From Daphnia carinata (Eukaryota > Arthropoda > Branchiopoda > Diplostraca > Daphniidae), in the NCBI RefSeq assembly GCF_022539665.2, contig NC_081332.1, forward strand, positions 6,910,303 through 6,974,302: a DNA stretch of 64,000 nt, written 5' to 3'. The position numbers were made by a program, and so were the translations under genes. The notes under the pieces were generated by a model, which saw nothing but the letters and a program-made list of their open reading frames with translations, was not told the origin of the DNA and did not search any database. How positions within the stretch are numbered: the stretch's first letter is position 1; each line of letters begins with the position of its first letter. Shown here piece after piece: positions 43,714-55,473 of the stretch.

Positions 43714-44661
43714 TAAAGCGCATTTTTGCCCGTGTGGGTTGGCAGTCTGCCGTAAATGAACTCCAACGGCGATTCCTCTGTCGGGCTCTATTTGGCCGAG
43801 TTGATTGCAAAGACTGCATCTCCAAGCAGGTTATCCCAATTGGCATGAATTGGGTCTACCCCTGCGGCTAGAATGAGCGCAAGAGTCCGCTTTACCATTT
43901 CAACAAGTCCGTTCGTCGGGGGGTGTTCGGCAGTGGAAAAAACTTGGCTAGTCCTCCACGTTTGCATCGCTGACTCCATTTCCTCGTTAGTGAAAGCCGC
44001 CCCTTGGTCAATTATCATGCGTGTCGGAAATCCATGGCGATTGATGATCTGGTCTTTTAAAAAAGTTGACAATGGGCTCTACAGAAATGTTGGTCTCCGA
44101 TGAGGCTTCCACCCATTTGGAGGGATAGTCGATTGCCACGATAATGTGTCGGTTTCCCGAAGGTGTAACTTTGAACGGCCCTAGGTGGTCGATCCCGAAA
44201 GTTTCGAACGGATGTGTAGGGGGAGGAATCGATTGAAGTGGTCCTAGGGAAAGGCTTGCACGATGTTTATAACACTGGCAATACAGGCAGGACAACACAT
44301 ACATTCGCACAGTGGCCACCAGTAGCGCTCAGACACCTGGCACAAAGTTTTTTGCAGCCCCAAATGCCCACTTCTTGGATCGCCATGACAATCACCAATA
44401 TTTACTCAATTGTTGTTTAATATCCTTAATTTGCCTTTCGTTAAGATTTTCTCCTACTCCTACCTCCCCAATACCGTCAAGTCCAGGTTCTCATGTACGA
44501 ACGTACAAGCAACTTTCGATCGAGTTTCCCCCCTCAAAACTACTTCAATTTCACATTCGAAATCCAACTCTAAGCTTGCTAGGACTCTCTGCCCTTCAAA
44601 CAAAGCGTCTCCCTGTGAAGGTTTAACACAGAGATTTTTACGTGTCCCGATTTTACCGTCA

Positions 44662-44830
44662 CCAGCAGGGTTGGACTATTGCGATAAAAAAAAGTATCGT
44701 GATAGTATCGCAGTATCGCGATACTGCCGGCACCGGTACCGCAACATTTCTTTTAAAAAATATCGGTAGCGGTATCGGAAGTATAAATTGAGTCTTGCGA
44801 TCCCGATACTTTTAATACATGGCGCCATAT
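44662..44830. mobile_element. Possible hAT-like element end with an 18-base palindrome
   Basis: CAGGGTTGGACTATTGCGAT has the CAGGGNTG form of hAT termini and sits where gypsy similarity stops. It is followed by GTATCG/CGATAC words, including the perfect palindrome GCAGTATCGCGATACTGC (44710-44727). No matching second end was found. Confidence 0.35.
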
Positions 44831-44867
44831 AGGAGCCAAAAATATTACTACCATTTCTGTCAACATA

Positions 44868-45444
44868 CAGTACCTGCCGAAAGTTTCCGGACAGCCGAGA
44901 GAGGCTTATGGAAAACTCGGTTTTTCTTTAAGCTCTTAAAAATACACTAATCATCTGACATAGCTGGTTGTGAAATTGAATTTTTTCCTTAAGATTAGTT
45001 TTTCACATGGTTTTTTTGGGGGAATTTTTCTTACACGGGAAAGGCCCTTTAAAATAGGAGGCAAAAGTTTCCGGACAGTGAAGAGGGCCAAGTAGCAAAC
45101 GGGGCTACTTTGGCTCTCTTTTACGGAAGAAAAAATAGGACGACGAGGGTGGACTACGGTTTAAAAAATAGAGAAGCGTTTATTTAATAATATAACATGT
45201 GATTTTGCATACCATGCCATATGCAGAATCAGTCTAATTCCTACTTAAAAACGGCAAATTTTAATTTCTAGTCTATTTTCGCTTTCTTCCCAACTAGCGC
45301 AATTGCCAGTTTTCCCTAATTCATACATTTTTAATCATTGAGCGCTAAAATTAAAGTGCGCTACGACTACAACGCAAGCCGCTAGAGGCTCTGGAGTCAG
45401 GGGGCTAGGGTTGAAAAGTGTGGAAAAATTGGAAAACATTTTTG
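44868..45444 (+). repeat. Left TIR of the Tc1-like element (577 bp)
   Basis: Inverted copy of 46748-47324. Differences include GACATAGCTGG against GACATAGGTGG and CACATGG against CACTTGG. Confidence 0.9.
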
Positions 45445-45544
45445 ATCGTGATAAATAATGTGAAAATGGATTAAAAAATAATTCTCTTTCATCTTCGAAG
45501 AACTTTTATTAAAGCCTATCTAATGTTTTAAAAACATGGTGTTT

Positions 45545-46645
45545 TTAATAGCGGGTGTGTCCACCTTTGGCCCTTACAACTGCTTCACATCTTTTCTTCA
45601 TAGAAAATATGTACTTTTTCAGGATCTTACGAGGGATGGCATTCCAGGTTTGTTGTACGTTTCTCCATATGGAATCTTGTGATGTGCGTTGACTCTTATC
45701 TAATTTAGAATCGACATAATCCCACATGGCCTCGATGGGGTTTAGGTCGGGGCTCTGAGGGGGCCATATCATACGCACAATATCACCTAATATAAAACAT
45801 AATAGTTACTAAATTAACAAAGGAAAACACTATTATGTAGGCAAACCAGATGCTTCCTTTTTGTCCAAATAATTTCGACACAGTTTGGATGAGTGCTTAG
45901 GATCGTTATCCTCTTGAAAAACGAATCCTTTTCCTATTAGGCGTTTACCTTCCGGGAGAGCTGTATGTACCAATATGGAATGATACATCTTTTTGTCCAT
46001 GATGCCCATGATTCGTTTCATTTTTGTGACACCTTGAGTGCATATACCCGCCCACACCATTATGCTACCACCACCGTGTTTCACGGTAGGTGTTAAGCAC
46101 TCTTTTTTAAATCTTTCACCGGGTCGTCTACGAACGAACAATCGTCTTTTGCTCCCGAAAAGTTCAAACTTGGTTTCGTCCGTAAATAGCACTTTCTCCC
46201 ATTTTTCCCTTGACCATTTGACATGTTCTTTGGCAAAGGCAAGTCTTTTTTTTATGTTTCTGATAGTTAGTAACGGTTTACGGGCAGAAACTCTTCCGAA
46301 AAGATTCCAGGAATGTAATGCTCTATTAACAACTGAATGACTTACTGGCAATTTTCTTCCGATGTTCATCTCCTCCGTGATGATTCTTAAATCTTTTCGC
46401 CGATCACGAAGAGCACATAGTTTAAGATAGCGCTTATCAGATTGGGTTAGCAATGGAGGACGTCCACTTCTAGGTAAACTTACACAGCTGTTGGTATTCT
46501 TAAATCGTTTTATGGTGTCGTGCACTGTTGATGGTTTTACGGCGGTTAAAGAGCTAATTTGCCTGACGGAAAACTTTAACTTAAAATATGATATAATTTC
46601 ACTTCTTTCTTCAATAGAAAGATCTTTCCTTTTTTGGCGATTCAT
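45545..46645 (-). CDS. Tc1-like transposase, two exons, 346 aa
   Basis: Start ATG 46645 (MNRQKRKDLSIEERSEII); the frame is open nine codons upstream but has no ATG there. Exon 1 is 46645-45847 and exon 2 is 45786-45545, with a proposed 60-base intron (GT at 45846, AG at 45788-45787) whose retention would hit a stop after GLPT. The N-terminal helix-turn-helix (SVRQISSLTAVKPSTVHDTI) binds TIR DNA. The catalytic triad is VLFTDETKFELF, FQEDNDPKHSS and WPPQSPDLNPIE, and the GGGSIMVWAGI block is present. By my count 38 residues separate the second D from the E in the spliced product, against the classic 34. The protein cuts and pastes the element at TA. All catalytic residues are intact. Confidence 0.88.
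45787..45846 (-). other. Proposed 60-nt transposase intron
   Basis: Frame and similarity jump from KKEASG to DIVRMIWPPQ across this gap. GTTTGC..TATTAG borders fit a short intron of the size seen in the FG-GAP gene. The donor is not an ideal GTAAGT, so a small insertion that breaks the gene is the alternative. Confidence 0.6.
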
Positions 46646-46747
46646 TGTAACAGTGTTGACGGCAAGAAACAATATTGTATACTAGTAAAAAACCAAACAT
46701 TTTCCTTTTGTTTGACAAAACGTAGCAAAATATTTAAATGAGAGCAC

Positions 46748-47324
46748 CAAAAATGTTTTCCAATTTTTCCGCACTTTTCAACCCTAGCCCCCTGACTCCA
46801 GAGCCTCTAGCGGCTTGCGTTGTAGTCGTAGCGCACTTTAATTTTAGCGCTCAATGATTAAAAATGTATGAATTAGGGAAAACTGGCAATTGCGCTAGTT
46901 GGGAAGAAAGCGAAAATAGACTAGAAATTAAAATTTGCCGTTTTTAAGTAGGAATTAAACTGATTCTGCTTATGGCATGGTATGCAAAATCACATGTTAT
47001 ATTATTAAATAAACCCTTCTCTATTTTTTAAACCGCAGTCCACCCTCGTCGTCCTATTTTTTCTTCCGTAAAAGAGAGCCAAAGTAGCCCCGTTTGCTAC
47101 TTGGCCCTCTTCACTGTCCGGAAACTTTTGCCTCCTATTTTAAAGGGCCTTTCCCGTGTAAGAAAAATTCCCCCCAAAAAACCAAGTGAAAAACTAATCT
47201 TAAGGAAAAAATTCAATTTCACAACCACCTATGTCAGATGATTAGTGTATTTTTAAGAGCTTAAAGAAAAACCGAGTTTTCCATAAGCCTCTCTCGGCTG
47301 TCCGGAAACTTTCGGCAGGTACTG
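46748..47324 (-). repeat. Right TIR of the Tc1-like element (577 bp)
   Basis: Mirror of the left TIR. Its inner edge CCAAAAATG lies about 100 bp upstream of the transposase start, so the promoter lies within or next to the TIR. Confidence 0.9.
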
Positions 47325-47326
47325 TA

Positions 47327-47790
47327 TAGCTCTAGTATAACGCTAGAATATTTTAGTCCTCACAGTCGGCTACTGCTGCCGGTTAATTCGTTTCGTTACG
47401 TCGACTTCCCTTAGAGATCCATCAAATAGTATTTCGAGTTTGACGAAATACTCTTCATTGCAATCGATATTTATTCAATACAACGCACGCTGCCTTTGTC
47501 AACCTAAGTCGAAAGGCTTTTCGGTGTTGAAGGAAACATTCTCCGCACAACGAGGAATGGGCTTTCCTATACAAATTTAGAAAAAATGCCTAAAACAAAA
47601 CAAGAAAAGAAATGCAAAAATTTACTATTACTTTATTTTTATTGTTGGTCAACTGATAAACTAAATTAGTTTTACTTTTTAAGGTCCAATCTGCAAGAAA
47701 TTTTAAGAATCAATGCGAAGGGTGCAATATTTACTACGGTTACCTTTTCTAAATCCACTGCCAGCCCTTCCCAATGTACCTGTAAATAAA
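47327..47790. other. No gene seen
   Basis: Unassigned sequence between the Tc1-like element and a gag relic. Confidence 0.4.
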
Positions 47791-47799
47791 TTTCATGTA

Positions 47800-48480
47800 T
47801 GATGCCTTCTCTCCTATTATCTATCCCCAGTAGTGTTGGCAATTCGAATCGGTTTTTGCCTCATTTCCCCATCTCCCTTACTGTACTTAATCTTACAATT
47901 GATAGTGTTGCTCCCTAATTAATTACAGCCAGCACTTTCCCGACCCCTATACTATCGGAAGTTGGTAAATTTTTCTCGGCGGAAAACCCCACCCGATCAG
48001 CGCCGTTCTGCCCACGTGGAACCGCCTAACCCGTTTCCCGAATTTCCTGCCAATACCGGCTGATGTGCCCAGCAGCGGTGCACCGGTAGCATTTTCGTGT
48101 ATCTGGACCGCATGCTCCTCTTCTCTCCGTAGCAAAATGAACTTGGGGCTGTCGACTTCTACTTTCCATTCGATCCAACCTGGCAGTCAGCTCAGTGATG
48201 GAATCCTCAGATTGAGCCAGAACAGTAGTTAAATCAGCCAGAGGAGAACGGACAGGACTAGGGCAGGATACTGGACAGGTAGACGTGGGTGGTTGGCTGG
48301 AAAAAGGTGGTGAAGATGGAAACGGTTACCCCATTTCTTGTAGTTCGATGCATTCGATAAAAGCCGCAAGCTTGCTGGAGGCGTCGTCATCATGGCAGCT
48401 ACATGTTCCCACTCTGCCAAGCCATTTATTAGGAGCGAAACCGATTGTTCTGGGTAAGGGCATACGTAGACTGCCTACAG
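47800..48480 (-). pseudogene. Gypsy gag 3' half with zinc knuckle and protease start
   Basis: On the minus strand: a capsid-tail-like region, a Leu-rich linker (DLTTVLAQSEDSITELTARL, near 48.21 kb) and then CYRCTAAGHISRYW near 48.07 kb, a CCHC knuckle with the last Cys changed to Trp. A later INXGATLSIV-like stretch stands at the position of the protease active site, without the Asp. Frames are broken. No RT follows within 4 kb on this strand. Confidence 0.55.
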
Positions 48481-48489
48481 ATCTCTGCA

Positions 48490-51400
48490 GCTGCCTTTAC
48501 TGTGTAAGCTTTTATTTCTGTAACTTTGTCTTTCTCATAGGCATCACCCGTTGAGCGCGTCAGTGGTGGCTGCAGCTACGCCAATAGAGATTTGAAGGTA
48601 TTTGCATGTTAACGTGGTAGCTTGTTTTCCTATCAGAGCGACTGTAGTTTCGCAAAACAGATCACCCGTTCCGTGTCTGGGAGAACGGGCCATGCATCCG
48701 TAAACACGAAGAAGAAAACAAGGTCGTAGCAGGTGGCAGACGCAGGCAAAGTACGTCTCTGCCCGTAGAAACATTGTGGCAAGAAAATGAACCGGGCGTG
48801 GAACAGTTGTGAGGCCGTAAAGAAGATGATGCTGACGGCGCAGCTTTACTATTTACCGTGAATACCGGCCTTGAACGTTTCAGAGCTGTCGGCTTGGTCC
48901 CAACGGCAATTTTCCAAGAAAGTATCTATGCTTTTCGAAATTGCAGCGCCACTATGGAAATTGCATATCTACTAGCTAGAGAAAACGAAGAGGATTACTG
49001 GATTGGTTCGATTGCATGGCACCAGTTCACGCGTCTAGAGGCTTCGGCTGCAGGAACAGCAGTAAAGAAGTGGGTAATAGTAATGAAAATGTTTCCCGAT
49101 CATTTACTGCTATGAGTACCAGCACGATTCAAGTCAAAGAAATCCTATTTCCGTAATTGCATTAGCAGTGAAAAAAGTCATTCTTCACGGAGATGATTTT
49201 GATCACCAGCTAGGCAGTTTTCCAATTCTGGATGGTAAAAACTCGGACGATGCCGATGAGGACGAGTTGACACGAAAGCAGGAGCTTTAAAATAACCATT
49301 ATTCCCATATTCGCGGATTATTTTAATTTAATTTTAATTTTAATTTTTTAACGGATTATTTTTAAATTTTATTCCCATATGCATCGGAATGGAAAAAAAA
49401 ACCACTGTCTACCATTGTTAAAAGTTTTCCTATTTCTTTTTCGTTTTGGAAAGGTAATTCTTTTACAAAGGAAAGCTTCCTAGACATTGCATGCGCTACA
49501 TTCTCCTGTAATACGATAATCGAATGGCCTCCTGCTACCGACTGACGTTTTTTTTTGTTCGATCAGCACCAGCGATATCCCGATTCACGCATCGTTGGGC
49601 AAGAGGGAAATCTGACCAGTGGCGCTCGGAGTTTTTTTTACAAATTGCGGGACGATCCGAATTTCTTACAACGGTTGCAGTTTGCTTCTGATAATCGTCA
49701 TCCGGAATCACTCTGTTCGTCAAAGAGCTGAGCCCGCATATTGCTGTCCTTAAGAATACCCTTTTTTAAAGCAGAACGGAAGCACTCACTTTCGAAAATT
49801 ATCGCCATCAAATACTGTCATGGACCGGCAACTATTTTCCTCACGTGATCACTAGACGATATTCACGAACTGAATAATATTCTGAATGGTCTATCTTCGT
49901 TGTCCAACGATTTATTCTATGCAAGTTCCGATGGGTTTTCTCAAGCTTTACAGCGTGGACGCCCTTCATTTCAAGAAACGTCGTTGACCGAATGCAGCTT
50001 GCAGGAATGCTTGGCAAACAATTAGGTGGCGCTGCGGAAAACTTTCGTTTAGTGACCGAAACCTTTTTCAATGTGTTTTTCTCAACCCTCAGCATCAGCG
50101 TTGCAAGAAAACGGTTCCACTGTCAGCAAGACCGCCTAGTTTCTATGGGAAACCAGTTGGTGCTACAAACTACGTTAAGGCGCAAGTGAGAGGAGGCCTG
50201 CACATTCACGCTCTAGGGTGGAACGGCTTGCGTGATTTGATTGTGCGATTTGATTGTGTTACCAGCGTCACTATGTTCTGTCATGTACCCCCATCTAGTG
50301 TCCTGATCCCATCTCCCCTCGATAGATGGCAGACCGAAAGACAGGCGACGGGGTCGTCTGCTCGCAGTTATGCAAGGAATTTGTTCCCTCGCCGTCTACC
50401 GAGTGGTCTAAAGAAGGAGCTCTGCAATACTGCTGGCTTCGCTTCGCGAACCCTTAGTGAACTGTGTTATACTTCAAGTGTCGCAAAAATGTGTGTAAGC
50501 AAATATACTTGTTCCGTATATCATTCAGAGTCTTTTTCACCTTCTTTTCCACAGCTATTCGTCCCCATCATCACCTACTTCTCACGTTCTGAGTCCGACG
50601 CCGGCAACATCCGTAACAACCTACCTTGATTTCGTTGTCAAGGCAAAAACGGATTTGTTTACGCTTGTGTGAGATTAATTAAAGGAATTGAATATCGTTT
50701 AGCTGGAAACAAGACAAAGAGCTGCATTTTTGAGTGCTCAAATCCAACAGCGAATGGCAAAGTTGATTTCGAAAATGATTTTACGCTAACCGTTGCTTCA
50801 CGCAATATTCATAAACGTAACAAAACTTGTATGTAAAAATGCCAAAAAAATCACATGCTACGCAACGGATGCCTTTACTTGTTGTTATGAAACTCTTGTA
50901 AGGACTATACATATATTTGCTTATTTCGGATTTAGGTAAACGAAACGTGGTCTTATTGCATGCCGTATCACCTGGGATAGAAAAACGGCAAAGTGGTTCT
51001 GAAAAACGTAAAGCACAAGAAGAAACCAAAAAAATCCACTGGCATGCGACTTACGAATACGAATTCGGTTTCCATCCTGACCATCCGCTGTAAAGTTTAT
51101 ACGTACAGCGTATTCAGTCGAAGTTTCTAGTCCCCATTCCGACTCCTCGACCACCGAAATCACTACCGCCCCGTCCTAAAAGACCATCACAGAGAAGGTA
51201 ATTTTCCAGATATTAGTGATTTGCGCTAATACTGCATGCCTCAAGGTTCTTCATTATGGCAATTGATATCGCAGCATCTGAATTTTCCATCTGGGGGAGC
51301 AATCGCCCAGCTGTTTGGCGGATGACATGTCGGAAGGCTACCCTACTTCCAACCTATTTCTAGAAAATTTATTCAGAGACCAGAACTCAGTTAATTATTT

Positions 51401-51980
51401 AAATTATTTCGATTTGCTATTGCTATCAATTGATTCTCTTGTTTTTGACAGATTTCAGGTGTAGGGCGTTACATTAGAAGAGAAGTTGAATTTCAATATG
51501 CAGAGGTCGAAGTCTCATTACCCAGAACTATTTACTTTGAAGCTATACAGCAAACTGTCAATGAAGTTGAAATCATTTGTAAGAAAGCATGTATATTTTT
51601 TTTGTGATTCACAACATCAGGATGCAAAATGCTAAACAACTGAAAAATAAGGTATCGTATGTTGAGATTATGACCACTATGCTAGTAACGATGCCTTGTC
51701 ATACGTTCCTCATGTTACGGTTTGAGGGCCATTTGACGCTACTCCCCACCTTGGGTTCTGGATCACGCCACGAATGAAAAACAACAGGTAGTTGTTTGCT
51801 CGTAAAATGGCACTCACACTCAATTAGAAAAATGAAGATGTAGGTCTACTTTTAGTTTTAATACACACACATTTGGTTCACGCAAGTTAACAAAAAGCAC
51901 GCGAAGGTACACCCGCCATCTAGCGGCAGGATATTCACTTAGTCATAAAACACATATAAGGTCTTTTAATAGTAGAAAAG
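48490..51980. other. Unassigned region with some coding-like stretches
   Basis: 49085-49285 (+) is open and ends in an acidic tail, DGKNSDDADEDELTRKQEL, then TAA; it may be a last exon. 50640-50837 (+) is open with spaced Cys and aromatic residues (GFVYACVRLI, SCIFECSNP). 48858-49115 (+) is another open frame. 49300-49380 is nearly pure A/T. 50.16-50.63 kb has LTR-like texture but no partner. None can be named. Confidence 0.25.
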
Positions 51981-51989
51981 AGGTGCCAG

Positions 51990-54900
51990 AGGGCAATAAA
52001 GGTAACACTCGGCCCTTTCTGAATCAAAGTTGCACAATAACTAATACAAATAAAACAATTACGGTTTTCTGGAACTTCGACATTTCGAAAAAGCCACCGA
52101 AAAAGGGAAAATGAACGAGAAAAGAAAGGAAAAAATTAAAAACAAAAAGGGACAATACTAAAAAAGAGAAAATTTTTGTAACCCTGAGGCTCACTGTTCT
52201 TAGTACACATTGCAAACGAGACACATTAAGACGAAGATGACGAAGATTCGTTGACTGCCACTTCTTCCGACTCGCCCCACCCAGCATCCGATCGAGCGTG
52301 GAAACGGCGGACTTGGCAAACGTGCACGTTAAAATGCCAATGGGATGGTTCCTTCCGCTGAGCCGACAGGTCTTCAACTAGGTAGGTTGTTTGTGACAAC
52401 TTCCTCACTACCTGGAATGGTCCAACAAACTTAGGAAGGAATTTTTTTTAAATTATTTTTTCTGGGCTTCTGGCGGACAGAACGAGGTCACGAAGGAAAA
52501 GCTGGGTTCTAGTTTCTGTGTGCGATCTGCTCTTTCCTTCGTTTAAAGTTGTTTTTCTGAAATTGAACCTCTCAGCCAGAAACGCGCGACAAAAATATGG
52601 CATGCGGCTCATTTTCGTCCCCTGACCAAAGGAGAAATATTTTCTATTGCCAGAACAGGCGGACGACCATTAACTAATTTAGGCGGCGTGACTTCGGTTG
52701 TGGCTTGACGAGCAGTGTTAATAGCGTAAGTTGCCGCTGCAAATGTAAGTCCGTTCGTAAGTGTAAGTCATGTTCGGCATGAAAGAAGGCGCAAAAGGCA
52801 AGGGTGAGACTACAATTGATTCGCTTGACCAGTTTCTTTCGGTCTTCGGATGTTCCGCAGTAGCCAAAATATGCTTTGTTTTCCAACGCGTTACCCATAC
52901 GACAAACATCTGTCATGTGATGGCGACCACCCGACCAATTGCGTGTTTGTGGTTTTGGCAGAAAGAACAAGTCTTCAAAAATTTTTCCACTCTACACTAT
53001 TCAGCCGTGGCCACCAAAATCGACTTTTAATTTAAAACGAGTTCTTTCCACACCCTGGTGCCCAGTTGCACTCTATGCAGGATAGAGGGAACAACAAGGA
53101 GTAACTTCTTGCTACAGTGTTTGTTTCTTTTATACAAGACATTTTTACGGGTAACAAAATCTTCGGAAATTTTACAAGTTGTAGGGACGTCTAACGCTAA
53201 AAATATTTTTTCGTAGCTGGCTGTTGTTGTCTTGGCGTCTTGTTGTTGCAAAAGGGCGGGCTCTCGTGAAGCAAAACCCACATATGGTTCTTTTACAGCG
53301 AATAGTAGAAGCGACGTTGAGCGAATAGACAGCGTGGAGTTATCTGTCTCAATAATCTCAATAACTCAATAAATTGTCTTCCTTAAACGTAGGCACGCAA
53401 TTTCGTGACCGCCCAAACCACCGCCAAACACTCAAATTCGTTGGTGTGATACCGTATTTCAGACACCCTTCTGTTAATGAAAGTCACAGGTCGGTGTCCT
53501 TCACCAGCATCTAGCGTCAACACTACTGCAAGACCATTCTGATTTGCGTCGGTCGGAATGGTGACTTCCAAAGCGTCATCGAAATGAGCCAGAACAGGAG
53601 CATTCGTAAGATGCGTATAGCCTGCTGTTCTTTGTGCCTTCGTGACATTCCGTCCACCTCCAATCAGCATTCTTTTTGAGGAAAGCGTGTAAATGAAGAG
53701 CCAATGACGCAAAATCTGAAACAATCCGTCGATAATACGACTCAAGTCCAAAAAATCCTCGGAATGATTGAAAATTCGTAACAGTCATGGAAGTCAAGGC
53801 CAATGCGCGCACTTTTGCGCCTCCGGGTGGATTCCTTCCGCATCAATTTCGGGTCCTAGACCGAACACATTGGTGGCGCAAAAAACGCATATCTCAATGT
53901 TAAGAGACAAATTTGCTTGCTCTAGAGCTGTTAATGCCAACTCTAGACGTGCCAAGTGCTCTTCAAACGATCGGCCAAACACCAAGATATCGTCTAAATA
54001 AACTAGGCACATGTGCCACTTCAAGCAGACCAAAACTCTGTCCATCAAACGTTGGAGCGACGCCGGAGCATTGCTCAAACTAAACGGTAGACGTTCAAGT
54101 TGTTAGAGACCATCTGGAGTGGCAAAAACCCTCTTCATTTGGTCCTCCAACGCTACAGGCATCTACCAATATCCACTGACTAGATCGAAACACGAAAAAA
54201 AGTGAGCACCGGCTAGCGTGTCCAAGGCATCGTCGATCCGAGGTAACAGATAAAGTTTGCGTTTTGCATCCGAATTAAGACGCCGAAAATCAACCCAAAA
54301 ACGATAGTCACCAAAATGTTCCTTGCGAACTAAAACGAGGAATGACCTTCATGGGCTAAACGATTCTTTGGCTGCACCGTGTTCCAGCATCTCTTCAATC
54401 TTGTCAGCGATAATCTGACGTCTGAACGCCGACATTCGATATGGGACTGATTTGACCGGACGCGCATTTCCCGTGTCGATATGATGCAGAACTTTGTGCG
54501 ACGGTTGTGTGACCAAAATCTCGTTTAGACGACAGGAAGCATTTTCGTCGACGCTCAAGCATAATCAGCAACTTTTCTCGTAGGCCAGAATCTACTCATT
54601 CCCCAAAGAACGGTGGCGCATACCTTAGGTGCCCCGTCTGTCAAGGTAGACAACACGGCGTCTTCGTTTACCTCAACGGCGCAAAAAAAAAATGCCAGCG
54701 CTTCAGTTTCAATTATGCAGGAAAATATTTTGCAAGCGGTATCTTCGTCAGTCCTCTATTTACAGTGACGACACTCGCAGGTAATTCCCACTCTTTCCCG
54801 GGTTCCAGCAAGATTGAACTTTGCGAAAGCTGTACCCAAGATATTCGACGACAATCTCCCCTTTACAAAGACTAGCGAGTTGTGTGGAACTACCTGGTGC

Positions 54901-54990
54901 CCATCTGCCTTAACGGACATTCAACCACGTCGCTTCGATGGCGACTGTTCCGTGAAAGACTCTATGAGACCGTTGCTGACGTCGACGTCT
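51990..54990 (-). pseudogene. Decayed Ty3/gypsy pol, minus strand
   Basis: From high to low coordinate: post-protease region (VVPHNSLVFVKGEIVVEYLG, VTVNRGLTKIPLA; 54.95-54.7 kb), pre-RT and RT N-terminus (54558-54349, HHIDTGNARPVKSVPYRMSA), RT core with intact LVYLDDILVFG (54078-53794), RNase H (53751-53383, TDANQNGLAVVLTLDAGEGH), an integrase N-terminal region (53281-53027), a degraded integrase core (52970-52674) and a C-terminal segment (SQTTYLVEDLSAQRKEPSHW, 52408-52226). Frameshifts or stops separate almost every block, and part of the RT around 54.1-54.35 kb is scrambled. No LTR pair was found. Confidence 0.85.
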
Positions 54991-54994
54991 TTTT

Positions 54995-55470
54995 CATTCC
55001 TCTGTAAAGTTTCCAAATCCCGTGTACTTGCAGTGAGTTGCCGAAACAACTCCGCCTTACATGTTACAATCATGCAGTACTTATACTACTAAAGGATACA
55101 GATATTGAAGGTAAAGTGGGAGGAGATAAGTCCACTTTCAGTTGTAAAACGCTTGAGGAATGTATGAGGTGTGGCTTCCTTTGGATAGCCTTTGGGCTCG
55201 TTACATTCCTTCCCCTCTTCGATAAGAAGAATTGGTCTTCTAATTTGCATGTTCCGTCACCAACTACATTCGTTGCTATGGGCAAATAAAATAACTGGTT
55301 CCTCCACCTAAGATTTATGGAAAAGAATTGTAGGTAATTTTAATAAAGTTGCTGGCGTATTGTCTTCTCTCTTTTCGTCTCTTATTCTTGCTTTTCTTTC
55401 TGCCCGGTATTTCGGCTATGCTGATTATGGCTTGTTCATTTCCCTCGCGGCTGTATTGTTGATGTTCCTT
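54995..55470. other. No gene seen
   Basis: Short frames only, between the gypsy relic and the ankyrin frame. Confidence 0.4.
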
Positions 55471-55473
55471 TCT

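Larger units (their letters stand above)
42195..44660 (-). pseudogene. Minus-strand copy of the 27-29 kb gypsy family (integrase region)
   Basis: Minus-strand pieces: integrase zinc finger (SGHLGLQKTLCQVSERYWWP, near 44.36 kb), core with FGIDHLGPFKVTPSGNRHII (44319-44010), the second half (44072-43788, EHPPTNGLVEMVKRTLALIL) and the C-terminal domain (42.40-42.20 kb, ARRQAAIQLNVGDLVLV). Long stretches match the plus-strand copy at 27.7-28.25 kb. The VERV catalytic region reads VEMV, but the E is kept. The gene is interrupted by the TA-flanked element at 42409-43713 and has other frameshifts. The 5' side ends at about 44660, beside a hAT-like end. Confidence 0.85.
44868..47324 (-). mobile_element. 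Tc1-like transposon with 577-bp TIRs (2,457 bp)
   Basis: The ends read CAGTACCTGCCGAAAGTTTC and its reverse complement, each flanked by TA (44866-44867 and 47325-47326). The inverted repeats run 44868-45444 and 46748-47324 with only scattered differences. Within each TIR the outer word AGTTTCCGGACAGCC is echoed about 190 bp inside as AGTTTCCGGACAGTG, a direct repeat like the paired binding sites of Tc3/Sleeping Beauty-type elements. The single transposase gene lies between the TIRs on the minus strand. The whole element looks recent and could be autonomous if its intron is spliced. Confidence 0.93.

Noticed and set aside
46038-46340. Plus-strand 100-codon frame
   Set aside because: Antisense shadow of the Tc1-like transposase.
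50160-50640. Solo LTR
   Set aside because: Texture is LTR-like, but I found no matching copy, clear TG..CA ends or target duplication.
50640-50837. FLYWCH-type zinc finger exon
   Set aside because: Cys and aromatic spacing is loosely similar, but the His pair is not convincing.
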